This document shows positions 43,282-51,891 of a stretch of 64,000 nt of DNA, one piece after another. The translations under genes were made by a program, and so were the position numbers. This stretch comes from Thermococcus paralvinellae (GTDB lineage: Archaea; Methanobacteriota_B; Thermococci; Thermococcales; Thermococcaceae), in contig NZ_CP006965.1 in the NCBI RefSeq assembly GCF_000517445.1, positions 1,774,681 to 1,838,680 on the forward strand, given 5' to 3'. The notes beneath the pieces were generated by a model. It saw only the letters and a program-made list of their open reading frames with translations. It was not told where the DNA came from and did not search any database. Every line of letters begins with the position of its first letter. The first letter of the stretch is position 1.

Positions 43282-45255
43282 ATGATAAACTTCATTTTTG
43301 GCATTCACAATCATCAGCCCCTTGGAAACTTTGGATGGGTTTTTGAAGATGCCTATAATAAATCGTACAGGCCATTTATGGAGATTCTTGAGGAGTTTCC
43401 TTCGATGAAAGTTGCTGTTCATTTCAGCGGTCCTCTACTTGAATGGATAGATGAGAACCATCCCGAGTATATCGGCCTCTTAAGAAAGCTTGTAAAAAGA
43501 GGCCAGCTTGAAATAGTAGTTGCAGGATTTTACGAGCCAGTTTTAGCAGCGATACCAAAGGAGGACAGAATTGAGCAAATAAAGCTTCTCAAAGAATTCG
43601 CTAAAAAACTTGGCTATGATGCAAAGGGTGTATGGCTTACAGAAAGAGTCTGGCAGCCGGAATTGGTAAAAACTCTCAGGGAGAGCGGAATTGAGTATGT
43701 TATAGTGGATGATTATCATTTCATGAGCGCTGGACTAAGCAAGGATGAGCTTTACTGGCCATACTACACAGAAGATGACGGGGAAGTTATAGCTGTATTT
43801 CCGATTGATGAAAAGCTCCGATATTTAATTCCCTTCCGTCCCGTTGAGAAAACAATAAAGTATTTAGAAAGCTTAGCTGATAGCGATCCTTCAAAAGTTG
43901 CTGTTTTCCATGATGATGGTGAAAAATTTGGAGTCTGGCCTGGGACTTATGAGTGGGTTTATCAGAAAGGCTGGCTTAGGAAATTCTTTGATGCCATCAC
44001 AAGCAACGAGAAAATAAATCTCATGCTCTATTCCGAATACTTATCAAAGTTCACTCCGAAAGGGCTGGTTTATCTGCCGATAGCCTCTTACTTCGAGATG
44101 AGCGAGTGGTCACTTCCAGCAAAGCAGGCAAAGCTCTTTGTTGAGTTTGTTGAAAAGCTAAAAGAAAGAGAGGAGTTTGAAAAGTACAGAGTGTTTGTTA
44201 GAGGTGGCATCTGGAAGAACTTCTTCTACAAGTATCCAGAGAGCAATTTCATGCACAAGAGAATGCTCTATGTGAGTAAACTTGTCAGAAATATCCCAGA
44301 GGCAAGAAAATACATACTCAAAGCTCAGTGCAACGATGCTTACTGGCATGGCGTCTTTGGTGGTGTTTACTTGCCTCATTTAAGAAGAACAGTTTGGGAG
44401 AACATAATAAGAGCGCAAAGTTTCGTTTCCACTGGAAATAGAGTTTTTGATGTGGATTTTGATGGAAAAAGTGAAGTGATGCTTGAAAATGAAAGCTTCA
44501 TAGCTACTATTAAACCACACTATGGTGGATCGATTTTTGAGCTGAGTTCAAAGAGAAAAGCTGTTAACTACAATGATGTTTTAGCAAGAAGATGGGAGCA
44601 CTACCATGAAGTTTCTGAAGCAGCAACCCCAGAAGAAAAGGAAAGCGAAGGGGTTGCGAGCATTCATGAGTTTGGCAAGAAAATTCCCGAGGAAATTAAG
44701 CGCGAACTAGCTTATGACTGGCAGCTTAGAGCTATTTTGCAAGACCACTTCATACCAACCACAGAGACGCTTGACACTTACCGCTTAGTAAAACATCGCG
44801 AACTTGGAGATTTCGTTAATCAGCCATATGAATTTGAGCTTTATGACAACGGTGTAAAGCTTTGGCGCAATGGTGGAATTTATGCTGAGAAAAAAGTCCC
44901 AGCAAATGTTGAGAAAAGGATAGAGCTTACAAACGATGGTTTTCTTGCAAAATACAAGGTTTCACTTAACGAACCTTACAAAGCTCTCTTCGGAGTTGAA
45001 ATAAACTTGGCTGTTCACAGTGTCATGGAGAGTTCAGAAGAGTTCGAAGCCAATAGAATACTTGTGAACGACACTTATGGTATTGGAAAAGTTGAGATAG
45101 GCCTAGACAGAAAAGTTAAGGTCTGGAAATTCCCAATTAAAACCCTCTCACAGTCAGAGAGCGGCTGGGACTTCATTCAGCAAGGAGTAAGCTATACTCT
45201 GTTGTTCCCAATAGAGAAGGAGCTTGAGTTTGAAATTAAGTTTAGGGAGCTCTGA
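43282..45255 (+). CDS. 4-alpha-glucanotransferase, glycoside hydrolase family 57
   Basis: Cytoplasmic enzyme that moves alpha-1,4-glucan chains between maltodextrins, and a main step in their use. The 657-residue sequence matches the Thermococcus litoralis enzyme closely in memory. Catalytic nucleophile Glu121 (in LTERVWQPE, equal to E123 there) and Asp212 (FHDDGEKFGVWPGT) are present; the N-terminal barrel starts MINFIFGIHNHQPLGNFGWV. The start ATG 43282 follows GGAGGTG; a 23-residue extension in the frame is upstream of the likely transcript start and is rejected. Confidence 0.96.
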   Translation: MINFIFGIHNHQPLGNFGWVFEDAYNKSYRPFMEILEEFPSMKVAVHFSGPLLEWIDENHPEYIGLLRKLVKRGQLEIVVAGFYEPVLAAIPKEDRIEQIKLLKEFAKKLGYDAKGVWLTERVWQPELVKTLRESGIEYVIVDDYHFMSAGLSKDELYWPYYTEDDGEVIAVFPIDEKLRYLIPFRPVEKTIKYLESLADSDPSKVAVFHDDGEKFGVWPGTYEWVYQKGWLRKFFDAITSNEKINLMLYSEYLSKFTPKGLVYLPIASYFEMSEWSLPAKQAKLFVEFVEKLKEREEFEKYRVFVRGGIWKNFFYKYPESNFMHKRMLYVSKLVRNIPEARKYILKAQCNDAYWHGVFGGVYLPHLRRTVWENIIRAQSFVSTGNRVFDVDFDGKSEVMLENESFIATIKPHYGGSIFELSSKRKAVNYNDVLARRWEHYHEVSEAATPEEKESEGVASIHEFGKKIPEEIKRELAYDWQLRAILQDHFIPTTETLDTYRLVKHRELGDFVNQPYEFELYDNGVKLWRNGGIYAEKKVPANVEKRIELTNDGFLAKYKVSLNEPYKALFGVEINLAVHSVMESSEEFEANRILVNDTYGIGKVEIGLDRKVKVWKFPIKTLSQSESGWDFIQQGVSYTLLFPIEKELEFEIKFREL

Positions 45256-45296
45256 TTTTCTTTAAAACTTTTAAATTTTAAAACCAAGAATAAATT

Positions 45297-45355
45297 GCCG
45301 ATGATGGCTGTCTTTCGGGCCCTGACCTTATGATGAAGGCCCTCCTATCTGAGGG
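45297..45355 (+). ncRNA. Candidate C/D box small RNA abutting a tnpB gene
   Basis: C-like ATGATGG 45301-45307 (last base off consensus), D' CTGA 45322-45325, C' ATGATGA 45330-45336, D CTGA 45349-45352. Guides are CTGTCTTTCGGGCC (14) and AGGCCCTCCTAT (12). A TATA-like ACTTTTAAATTTT lies near 45268-45280, at the right distance. The D' guide complements CCCGAAAGA, part of a conserved 23S stretch in memory, with a mismatch beside it; no D target is known. It ends ten bases from the tnpB stop codon, so element end structure is a rival explanation. Confidence 0.55.
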
Positions 45356-45362
45356 GTTTTCC

Positions 45363-46625
45363 CTACGGGGGTGTTAGTGTAATTTCATGGAATTTTATCC
45401 CAATTCTTTGTTTTTCTATTGCCATGACCCCGTAGGGATTGGTCTTCATTGGCCCGTCATTGGCGAAAGCCTCGAAGCCTCCAACCCCTTCGGGGGAACC
45501 CCTAACGCCCCACATCCGAAGGTTCAAAACAGCAATAAAATCCCTATCCTCAACAAGACCACAAGAGCATTTCATTAACCGTCCCTCTTGGGGTATTAAC
45601 TGACCCCCGCATGCCGGGCAAACTCGAGAAGAATTCTTCGGATTAACGTAAATGACTGGAATATCAAACCACTTTGCCTTGTATTCAATTATCCTCTGCA
45701 GTTCGCGAGCATTCCACTTTGACAGTTTTCTATTCAATTCTTTCGAACTATTCACGACCCTCTCTTTTATTCTATTCAAATCCTCCAAAATTATGCCCAT
45801 TCGCCTTTCTTTTGCAATTTCAACGATTTTGTTTGCAAGCTTGTGCAGGAAGTCTTTCACCCTATTCCTCTCCCTCTCTGAATACTTTTTCAGCAGTTCT
45901 TCGCTCAACTTTTTGTTCCACGCTGAAATCTTTTGGATTTTCTGCCTCTTCAACTCATAAACACGGTGGATATGGTACAATTCACAAGTGTCAAACCTGT
46001 AAACTGTCAGTCCAGCGAGGACAGTAACGTTCGTCAGGTTTATGTCAATACTCATCCAGTCTTTCACGTCAATGAATTCCACGCTTTTTACGAAATTCAG
46101 GATTAACCTATCGGGGAACAAGAATAATCCGCCAAGTTTGAGTCTTCCAGCCCAAACTTCTTTTAAGAATGGTAGAATATGTGGACAATTTGCCAGATTA
46201 ACCTCCAAGTAATGTTTTCTTGGAATTATTGTTATCCTCAGCGTGGAGCCCTTGAGGCTGAAGAGTGTTGATTTCACGTAGACAAACTTTTTCCTCAACC
46301 TCGGCCTTCGAGCCTTCTTGCCCTTCTTGAGTTTCCGCCTGTAGGATTTTACTAGACTGAGCATTTGGTTTATTGCCGAATCAACATAATGGCTTGCATA
46401 ATTCCAGTCTTTGAGGAGTTTATCACGCAATTGTTTCCTCTCAACCCTCGTGAACTTTCTAGCACCGAGGATTTCCTGTAATGCAGACCTTGCTAGTTTG
46501 TGGTATTCTTCAATAAACTCTAGAATAACCTCGTCAACTCGGATTGGGATTGAATATGCTCTAACGACGGTTTCATTCTTTGCTCTTCTCGTAGTGCTCG
46601 ACGAGTCTCCAGATGATTTCCTCAT
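45363..46625 (-). CDS. tnpB: TnpB RNA-guided nuclease of an IS200/IS605-type element
   Basis: About 420 residues. The RuvC-like acidic residues are all visible: Asp in MSIDINLTNVTVLAG, Glu in GIILEDLNRIKER, Asp in LVEDRDFIAVLNL. The zinc motif CPACGG ... CSCG lies before the last. The N-terminus is helical and basic. ATG at 46625 is preferred to TTG 46646. There is no TnpA transposase gene nearby, so movement would need one in trans. An omega RNA would cover the 3' end of the gene; the guide would come from the flanking DNA, which here is the C/D RNA candidate. Confidence 0.9.
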   Translation of the reverse strand: MRKSSGDSSSTTRRAKNETVVRAYSIPIRVDEVILEFIEEYHKLARSALQEILGARKFTRVERKQLRDKLLKDWNYASHYVDSAINQMLSLVKSYRRKLKKGKKARRPRLRKKFVYVKSTLFSLKGSTLRITIIPRKHYLEVNLANCPHILPFLKEVWAGRLKLGGLFLFPDRLILNFVKSVEFIDVKDWMSIDINLTNVTVLAGLTVYRFDTCELYHIHRVYELKRQKIQKISAWNKKLSEELLKKYSERERNRVKDFLHKLANKIVEIAKERRMGIILEDLNRIKERVVNSSKELNRKLSKWNARELQRIIEYKAKWFDIPVIYVNPKNSSRVCPACGGQLIPQEGRLMKCSCGLVEDRDFIAVLNLRMWGVRGSPEGVGGFEAFANDGPMKTNPYGVMAIEKQRIGIKFHEITLTPP

Positions 46626-46710
46626 ACGTTTCCCCCTTCTTGCCAAGTTCTTTGAGTTTATCCCTCAACCTCACCGAGACTTGAATAGTCGTCCTGTCTT
46701 CATTTTTCAT
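46573..46710 (-). CDS. Small ribbon-helix-helix-like (antitoxin-type) protein overlapping tnpB
   Basis: A 45-residue open frame too short for common gene finders: KNEDRTTIQVSVRLRDKLKE then LGKKGETYEEIIWRLVEHYE. This strand, then two helices, is the ribbon-helix-helix antitoxin layout (VapB-like). GGTGA lies five bases before ATG 46710; a second ATG is just upstream. The frame overlaps the start of tnpB by 53 bases in another frame, so translation is probably coupled. It may regulate tnpB or the element ends. No toxin gene is adjacent. Confidence 0.72.
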   Translation of the reverse strand: MKNEDRTTIQVSVRLRDKLKELGKKGETYEEIIWRLVEHYEKSKE

Positions 46711-46793
46711 CATAATCACCATAACAATTATACTTAATTTTGGTTCACAAAAATCTACAATTCCCTACAAACTTCCATAAAAAAGAGAACAGT

Positions 46794-47705
46794 TCAAAAC
46801 AGATTTATTTTAAAGTCTATTGGTTTCTCCAGCCTCCAAACCTTACAGAAGGAGCACTTCTCACCTAAAGCTGGCATTCCGCATACTTTGCACTCTTTGA
46901 GTTCTACTTCTTCAATTTCCTGCTCAAAGAGGTATCTCTTTCTTAAGTAGCCTTTCACGAAATTTATCTTTGTTCCTGGCCTTTTTTCTTCCATTTGGTT
47001 TAGAACTTCTTTATAGCTCAAAGTGGTCGCTCCTCTTGCATGTGGACATTCTTCAATCATGTAATCTATGCCAACCGCTAAAGCATATGCAACAACCTCT
47101 CTTTCTGTAACTTCATAAAGTGGCTTGACCTTCTTTACGAATTTACCTTCTCCTGGCAAAATAGGTCCTTGCTTGGCTAAATATTGAGTGTTCCAGTTCA
47201 TCATGTTGCCAAAGATAAATGAGGCCTCGTCATCTAAGTTGTGCCCTGTAACGATAACATCAAAGCCGCTATCATAAGCAAATTTGTTGAAGATGTATCT
47301 TTTGGTTATTCCACAGTAAGAACATGTGGGACGAGCGGTTTTAAGCTCACCAATTCCAGCTCCTAAGAGCTCTTTAACCCTAACTATGTGGAGAGGAGCG
47401 TTTATCATCTCGCACTGCTTTTTAGCATATTCTTCACTTTTAGCTGAATACTCTCCAATTCCGAGGTTAATATAAAGGCACTCGATATCATAGCCGAGTT
47501 TTTTGAGCACGTAAGAAACAACAGCTGAGTCTTTGCCTCCGCTCACAACTACCAAAATCCTCTCATCCTTTCTCAAAAGCTTGTACTTCTCGATGGTTCT
47601 CTTAACCTTTTTCTCAAAATACTCTATGAAATGATCCCTGCATAGATACATTTTTGGGTAGTGGAGCTTAATATAGGCTCTTTTCTCACAGAATTTGCAT
47701 CTCAT
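46794..47705 (-). CDS. TtuA/NcsA-family PP-loop ATPase (second paralogue)
   Basis: A 303-residue relative of the TtuA at 21434-22399 with the same plan: N-terminal zinc finger CKFC ... CRDH, PP-loop VSGGKDSAVV, CSYCG plus ECPHA as iron-sulfur cluster cysteines, HNLDDEAS motif, and a shorter C-terminal zinc finger (CKVCGMPALGEKCSFC). It differs enough to have another tRNA target or role. Divergently beside it lies a KaiC-like gene, exactly as at the first copy. Its ATG 47705 follows GGTGAGAGA. Confidence 0.88.
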   Translation of the reverse strand: MRCKFCEKRAYIKLHYPKMYLCRDHFIEYFEKKVKRTIEKYKLLRKDERILVVVSGGKDSAVVSYVLKKLGYDIECLYINLGIGEYSAKSEEYAKKQCEMINAPLHIVRVKELLGAGIGELKTARPTCSYCGITKRYIFNKFAYDSGFDVIVTGHNLDDEASFIFGNMMNWNTQYLAKQGPILPGEGKFVKKVKPLYEVTEREVVAYALAVGIDYMIEECPHARGATTLSYKEVLNQMEEKRPGTKINFVKGYLRKRYLFEQEIEEVELKECKVCGMPALGEKCSFCKVWRLEKPIDFKINLF

Positions 47706-47824
47706 TCTCTCACCTTAAAGGAAAAATAGTGTAAATGAATTTAAACATTTTGACTTAGCTTTTGGAATCTTTTGATATTTCATGCTGATCTTAGCAACAC
47801 CATTTCGAGCATGGTCATAATATA

Positions 47825-47846
47825 TCCATCGTGCCATTGTGATGGA
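47825..47846. promoter_or_regulatory. Inverted repeat upstream of the second KaiC-like gene
   Basis: TCCATC, ten bases, GATGGA, placed just upstream of the TATA-like GATATATAAA near 47854-47863. It could serve as operator for the gene at 47896 or for both divergent genes. The short stem makes chance possible. Confidence 0.3.
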
Positions 47847-47895
47847 CAAAAAAGATATATAAATTTTTAGAGGAGAAATAATGTGGTGATGAATT

Positions 47896-48627
47896 GTGGA
47901 GGTTTATCCTGTTTCTTCTGCTCTTGACAAGTATTTGGGTGGTGGAGTTGTAAAGGATGGGATACTTCTAATTGCTTATGATCAATTCTCCAATGGATGG
48001 GAACTTGGAATGAGGATATTTGATAAAATTCTCCAACAGGGCGTTAAGGGTATTTTCTTCAATGTTTCAACGCCTCTAAGGCGATCCCTGTATAGAATGA
48101 AGTTTGCAGAAGTTGATTTGGAAAAGTATATGCGAAAGAGCCGCTTGGCAGTTTTGGATCTCTATGCCTCTAAGTACAATCTGCCGGAGTTGAATGAGCA
48201 CGTTTATATCATTCGACCATGCAGTCCGGAGAGTTTTCCTATGAAGTTTAGGGAAGTAAAGAGAAAGATTGCACAAAACCTTAAGGTGGAGAACATAAAG
48301 GAGAAAGGTGAAGTTGGTCTAGTTGAAACTTTGGATAGCTTTTATCATGAGTTTGGAGAAGACCATGCTAAATGGCTTGTAAATGGATTATTGGCGGCAT
48401 CAGAGAGAGGAAAGCTAAATGTGCTGGGAATCTTCTTGCTTGACATGAACAATGTTCCAGGAGAGTTTTTCAACTACGTTTATCACATTGCTGACCAAGT
48501 AATAATAATAGAAAGTGAGCTCATCAAAGTAATGTCAAAGTTTAAGAGGAGAGTCTTTTTTGCTAAGTCACTCCTGAAGGGTTTTGAACCTAAAATGGTG
48601 CCTTATGAGGAGATTAAGATTATCTAG
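47896..48627 (+). CDS. Degenerate KaiC/RecA-like protein without a P-loop (second copy)
   Basis: A 243-residue paralogue of the protein at 22536-23270. The start has SSALDKYLGGGVVKDGILL, then IAYDQFSNGWELG in place of the P-loop, and VGLVETLDSFYHEF in the Walker B position. GTG start follows GGTGATG. The conserved YD-x2-S-x-GW-x-LG pattern in both copies suggests that the loop has a new function and is kept by selection. The gene stands alone, ending five bases before the convergent flavoprotein gene. Confidence 0.75.
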   Translation: MEVYPVSSALDKYLGGGVVKDGILLIAYDQFSNGWELGMRIFDKILQQGVKGIFFNVSTPLRRSLYRMKFAEVDLEKYMRKSRLAVLDLYASKYNLPELNEHVYIIRPCSPESFPMKFREVKRKIAQNLKVENIKEKGEVGLVETLDSFYHEFGEDHAKWLVNGLLAASERGKLNVLGIFLLDMNNVPGEFFNYVYHIADQVIIIESELIKVMSKFKRRVFFAKSLLKGFEPKMVPYEEIKII

Positions 48628-48631
48628 AATG

Positions 48632-50089
48632 TCAATCCTTCATCGATTCAATAATCTTTCTCCAGTTACCTGGTTTCTTGAAATCTTTATTAGTGTACAA
48701 TCCTTCCTTTTTCAGTATTCCCCTTGCTGCTAAAAGCCCCGTTGCGGCTGCGTTCACTATATCCCTTGAAAGGCCTGCACCGTCACCAGCAGCAAATATG
48801 TTTTCTATGCTCGTCTCCAAATCTTCATTTACTTCAGCCCTCATTGCATAGTATTTGATTTCTGGAGCATATAGCAAGGTATGATCACTTGCAACTCCCG
48901 GAATTACTTTATCCAGCTTTTCTAGACCCTCTATTATATTTGTAACAACTCTGTGCGGCAAAGCCATGGCTATATCTCCGGGAGTGACATGCTTCAGTGT
49001 TGGTTCAACATTGCTCTTTCTTATCCTTGCCCATGTGCTCCTCCTTCCTCTCCTTAAGTCACCTAAACGCTGTAAAATTGGCTTCCCTCCTCCAATAGTC
49101 GTTGCCAGCTGTGCGATGCTCTTTCCATAAGCTGTGGTATCTTCAACTGGCTCTGTAAGTTCTATTCTGCTTAGAAAAGCAAAGTTTGTGTTGTTGCTCT
49201 TTTTATCCCTCATAGAGTGTCCGTTTACACCAACATAGCCATCATATCTTTCTTCAACAACAAAGCCGTATGGATTTGTGCAGAATGTTCTGACAAAATC
49301 ATCATATGTGTCAGTGTAAATGTGGAACTTTGGGTCATGGTTTATGCTTGTTATAGGCTCCATCACTATAGCAGGAACTTCAACTCTAACCCCTACATCT
49401 ATTGGCCCATGTTTGGCTTTTAGTCCAATTTTCTGAGCAATTTCGTGGAACCAGTCTGCTCCTCCTCTCCCGGGAGCAACAATTATGTATCTGGTTTTAA
49501 TTGTGAAGAGTCTATTCCTTCTTCTCGCTATGACTTCACCTTGCTTAAATTCCTCAACTTTTGTCCAGAGAATGAACTTCACTCCTCTGCTTTCGAGGTA
49601 ATCTTTAATCGATTTTATTACTTCTTTCGTGTGGTCTGAACCAATGTGCCTCTGGATTATTGGAATGAACTTCACTCCTGCCTGAGCAGCCCTTCTTTCC
49701 CATTTTCGTATTTGTTCCTCGTTTCCTTTGTAGAGTCTTCTTGGTGCCCCATGTTTTAGAAAAATTTGGTCAACTTCCCAGACAAGCTGCCAAGAATAGT
49801 TTTCATCGTGAGTGAGCTCGGTCAAATCACCACCGATATCTGGCCTTAGGTTTATTGTTCCGTCGCTTAATCCACCAGCTCCACCAACACCGCTCATTAT
49901 GTGACATGGCTTGCATCCGACACAATAGCCAAGCTCATACATCGGGCAGACTCTCTGATCAATATCTCCTCCTTCGTCTATTACTGCTATCTTAAAATTA
50001 CTCTTCTCCGCAAGCTCATACGCGGCAAAAAGACCTGCTGGACCAGCTCCTATTATGACAACGTCAAATTTTTCCTCAGAAGAACCCAT
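48632..50089 (-). CDS. FAD-dependent dehydrogenase (COG2509-type)
   Basis: A 485-residue flavoprotein. FAD fold VVIIGAGPAGLFAAYELAEK is at the N-terminus, followed by a cysteine cluster CPMYELGYCVGCKPCHIMSG that may hold a metal or disulfide, and the C-terminal FAD end IFAAGDGAGLSRDIVNAAATG. ATG 50089 (MGSSEEKFDVV) is chosen because a TATA box (TTTTATAAG on the coding strand) lies near 50120-50128, which would put the longer start at 50119 before the transcript begins. The electron acceptor is unknown. Confidence 0.85.
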   Translation of the reverse strand: MGSSEEKFDVVIIGAGPAGLFAAYELAEKSNFKIAVIDEGGDIDQRVCPMYELGYCVGCKPCHIMSGVGGAGGLSDGTINLRPDIGGDLTELTHDENYSWQLVWEVDQIFLKHGAPRRLYKGNEEQIRKWERRAAQAGVKFIPIIQRHIGSDHTKEVIKSIKDYLESRGVKFILWTKVEEFKQGEVIARRRNRLFTIKTRYIIVAPGRGGADWFHEIAQKIGLKAKHGPIDVGVRVEVPAIVMEPITSINHDPKFHIYTDTYDDFVRTFCTNPYGFVVEERYDGYVGVNGHSMRDKKSNNTNFAFLSRIELTEPVEDTTAYGKSIAQLATTIGGGKPILQRLGDLRRGRRSTWARIRKSNVEPTLKHVTPGDIAMALPHRVVTNIIEGLEKLDKVIPGVASDHTLLYAPEIKYYAMRAEVNEDLETSIENIFAAGDGAGLSRDIVNAAATGLLAARGILKKEGLYTNKDFKKPGNWRKIIESMKD

Positions 50090-50192
50090 ATATCCCTTAC
50101 CAAGGTTTGCCATGTTCATACTTATAAAATTTGTGCTCTATTTTAGAGAAACATTTAAACACGAGTTTGTATAAAATAGTATGGTGGCGTGA

Positions 50193-50732
50193 GTGAAGGA
50201 AGCTGGGAAATTGAAGAAAAAGAAGATGTGTATCGTGGTTGGAAAAAGAAGGCATCTTCAGATGCAAAGAAAGAAAGAGTTGAGTCATAACATTCGCTAC
50301 ATCTCGAAAGTTCCTGTAAGGATTGTTATGGATAGAGAATTCCTAAAAGTTCATCCAGAAGATTCACTCATAACTTTAATAGAGAACCTCAGGGAAGAGG
50401 AAACCTCTGCAGTTGTTGTTGATGATGAAGGCAGGCTTTTGGGATTCATTACAATGAAGGATTTGCTTCATTTCTTTAGTCCACCGAGAAGATACTCTAT
50501 TGTTGGTCTGGGGCTTTTGAAGAAGTATACACTCAACAGAGCATCGCGTGTTGAGGACATAATGGTCACAAAGCCTATAACTATACACATTAGTGACAAC
50601 TTGGGTCATGCAATAAAATTGATGATTGAGACTGGAAAGCATCATCTCCCAGTTGTTGATGACGAGAGAAAAGTTCATGGGATCTTAGAGGTGAAAGATA
50701 TCATACGCCTAATTAGGATAGTATCGCTTTAG
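50193..50732 (+). CDS. Two-CBS-domain regulatory protein
   Basis: A 179-residue protein with a basic N-terminal tail (KLKKKKMCIVVGKRR) and two CBS domains (VRIVMDREFLKVHPEDSLIT; VEDIMVTKPITIHISDNLGH). CBS pairs bind adenine nucleotides and often regulate transporters. The gene lies nine bases before two antiporter genes and is very probably their regulator. GTG 50193 is the likely start, with GGTGG ten bases before it. Confidence 0.88.
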   Translation: MKEAGKLKKKKMCIVVGKRRHLQMQRKKELSHNIRYISKVPVRIVMDREFLKVHPEDSLITLIENLREEETSAVVVDDEGRLLGFITMKDLLHFFSPPRRYSIVGLGLLKKYTLNRASRVEDIMVTKPITIHISDNLGHAIKLMIETGKHHLPVVDDERKVHGILEVKDIIRLIRIVSL

Positions 50733-50741
50733 CAGGAGAGG

Positions 50742-51890
50742 ATGAAATTGGACGTATTCCTTGAACTTGCTGTAATACTTATAACAGCAAAGCTCTTTGG
50801 ATACTTAAGCTCACGCTTTGGACTGCCAGCTGCCCTAGGTCAAATAATTGGTGGTATCATTTTCGGTCCATCCCTTCTTAATCTCATCACATATGACGAA
50901 GGAATCAGGTTAATAGCTGATCTTGGCGTGATAATGCTCCTCTTTTTGGCTGGTCTTGAAACAGATATTGATGAGTTTAAGAACGTTGGGTTTCCTTCCT
51001 TTGTAATAGCAACTTTAGGAGTTGTGATTCCTTTCTTGTTAGGATACCTGATAGCAATTAAGTGGGGATATCCCAAAATGCAGGCACTTTTTCTTGGTGG
51101 TGTCATGACGGCAACAAGTGTTAGCTTAACAGCTAATGTTCTCATTGAACTTAAGAAGTTGCGTACTCGTGTTGGAGCTGCAATTCTGGCAGCAGCTGTC
51201 GTTGATGATGTTCTCGGTATAATAATCCTGACGATTCTTGTGGCTATAAACACGAAAGGAAGTGTTTATCTTGAGGATATGGCAATACTTCTTGTCGAGA
51301 TATTTGCCTTTTTTGTTCTTAGTGTATTGATTGGAAATAAAGCCATTAGGCGTGTTTTGAGAACCTCTCATAGGATAAACTTGCCGGAAACTGTGACAAC
51401 TATAGCATTGGCTATAATGTTAATATTCGCTTATCTAGCTGAACATTTCCAGATAGCTGCTATAACTGGAGCCTATTTGGCTGGAATACTCGTTGCAGGC
51501 ACAGAGGATGCACGAAAGATAACTGACAAAATAGTTACCATCGGCTACTCATTTTTCATCCCGATATTTCTCGTTGGTGTTGGGGCTGAAACAAACGCTC
51601 GTGTTGTCATTACTGCAGGGACATTTGCTCTGCTTTACTCTCTTCTTGCAATCCTAGGGAAAATTGTTGGATGTGGAGCTGGAGCTTTACTGGTTAAATT
51701 CAAACCAAAGGAAGCTTTTCAGATTGGGGTTGGAATGATTCCTAGAATGGAAGTTGGTTTGATAATGGCAAACATAGGATTGGCTGAAGGGGTTCTCGAT
51801 AGGGGAGCATTTTCAATTGCAGTAGCGATGGTCATGATAACTACTCTTGTAACGCCTCCATTGCTTAAATGGGCATTTACGAGGGAGTAA
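50742..51890 (+). CDS. Cation:proton antiporter (CPA2 family), first of a pair
   Basis: A 382-residue membrane exchanger with about twelve helices. It starts ELAVILITAKLFGYLSSRFG and has FGLPAALGQIIGGIIFGPSL, the ion-site helix GVMTATSVSLTANVLIEL, and the DD motif AAAVVDDVLGIIIL. No NAD-binding or other cytosolic tail follows, which fits the need for the separate CBS protein. It ends with TAA one base before the next antiporter ATG; the two sequences are clear duplicates. Confidence 0.93.
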   Translation: MKLDVFLELAVILITAKLFGYLSSRFGLPAALGQIIGGIIFGPSLLNLITYDEGIRLIADLGVIMLLFLAGLETDIDEFKNVGFPSFVIATLGVVIPFLLGYLIAIKWGYPKMQALFLGGVMTATSVSLTANVLIELKKLRTRVGAAILAAAVVDDVLGIIILTILVAINTKGSVYLEDMAILLVEIFAFFVLSVLIGNKAIRRVLRTSHRINLPETVTTIALAIMLIFAYLAEHFQIAAITGAYLAGILVAGTEDARKITDKIVTIGYSFFIPIFLVGVGAETNARVVITAGTFALLYSLLAILGKIVGCGAGALLVKFKPKEAFQIGVGMIPRMEVGLIMANIGLAEGVLDRGAFSIAVAMVMITTLVTPPLLKWAFTRE

Positions 51891-51891
51891 A

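Larger units (their letters stand above)
45363..46780 (-). mobile_element. IS200/IS605-type element (tnpB and small regulator), ends undefined
   Basis: The tnpB and RHH genes together form a probable insertion of about 1.4 kb between the 4-alpha-glucanotransferase/sRNA locus and a TtuA-type gene. The left boundary near 46720-46790 is AT-rich without a clear hairpin; the right boundary must lie at or past the tnpB stop at 45363, perhaps just after the C/D RNA. No direct repeats are seen, as expected for this class. Exact ends cannot be fixed by eye. Confidence 0.55.

Noticed and set aside
45652-46027. Plus-strand open frames inside tnpB
   Set aside because: They are antisense to the RuvC and zinc-finger region, where real motifs are on the minus strand.
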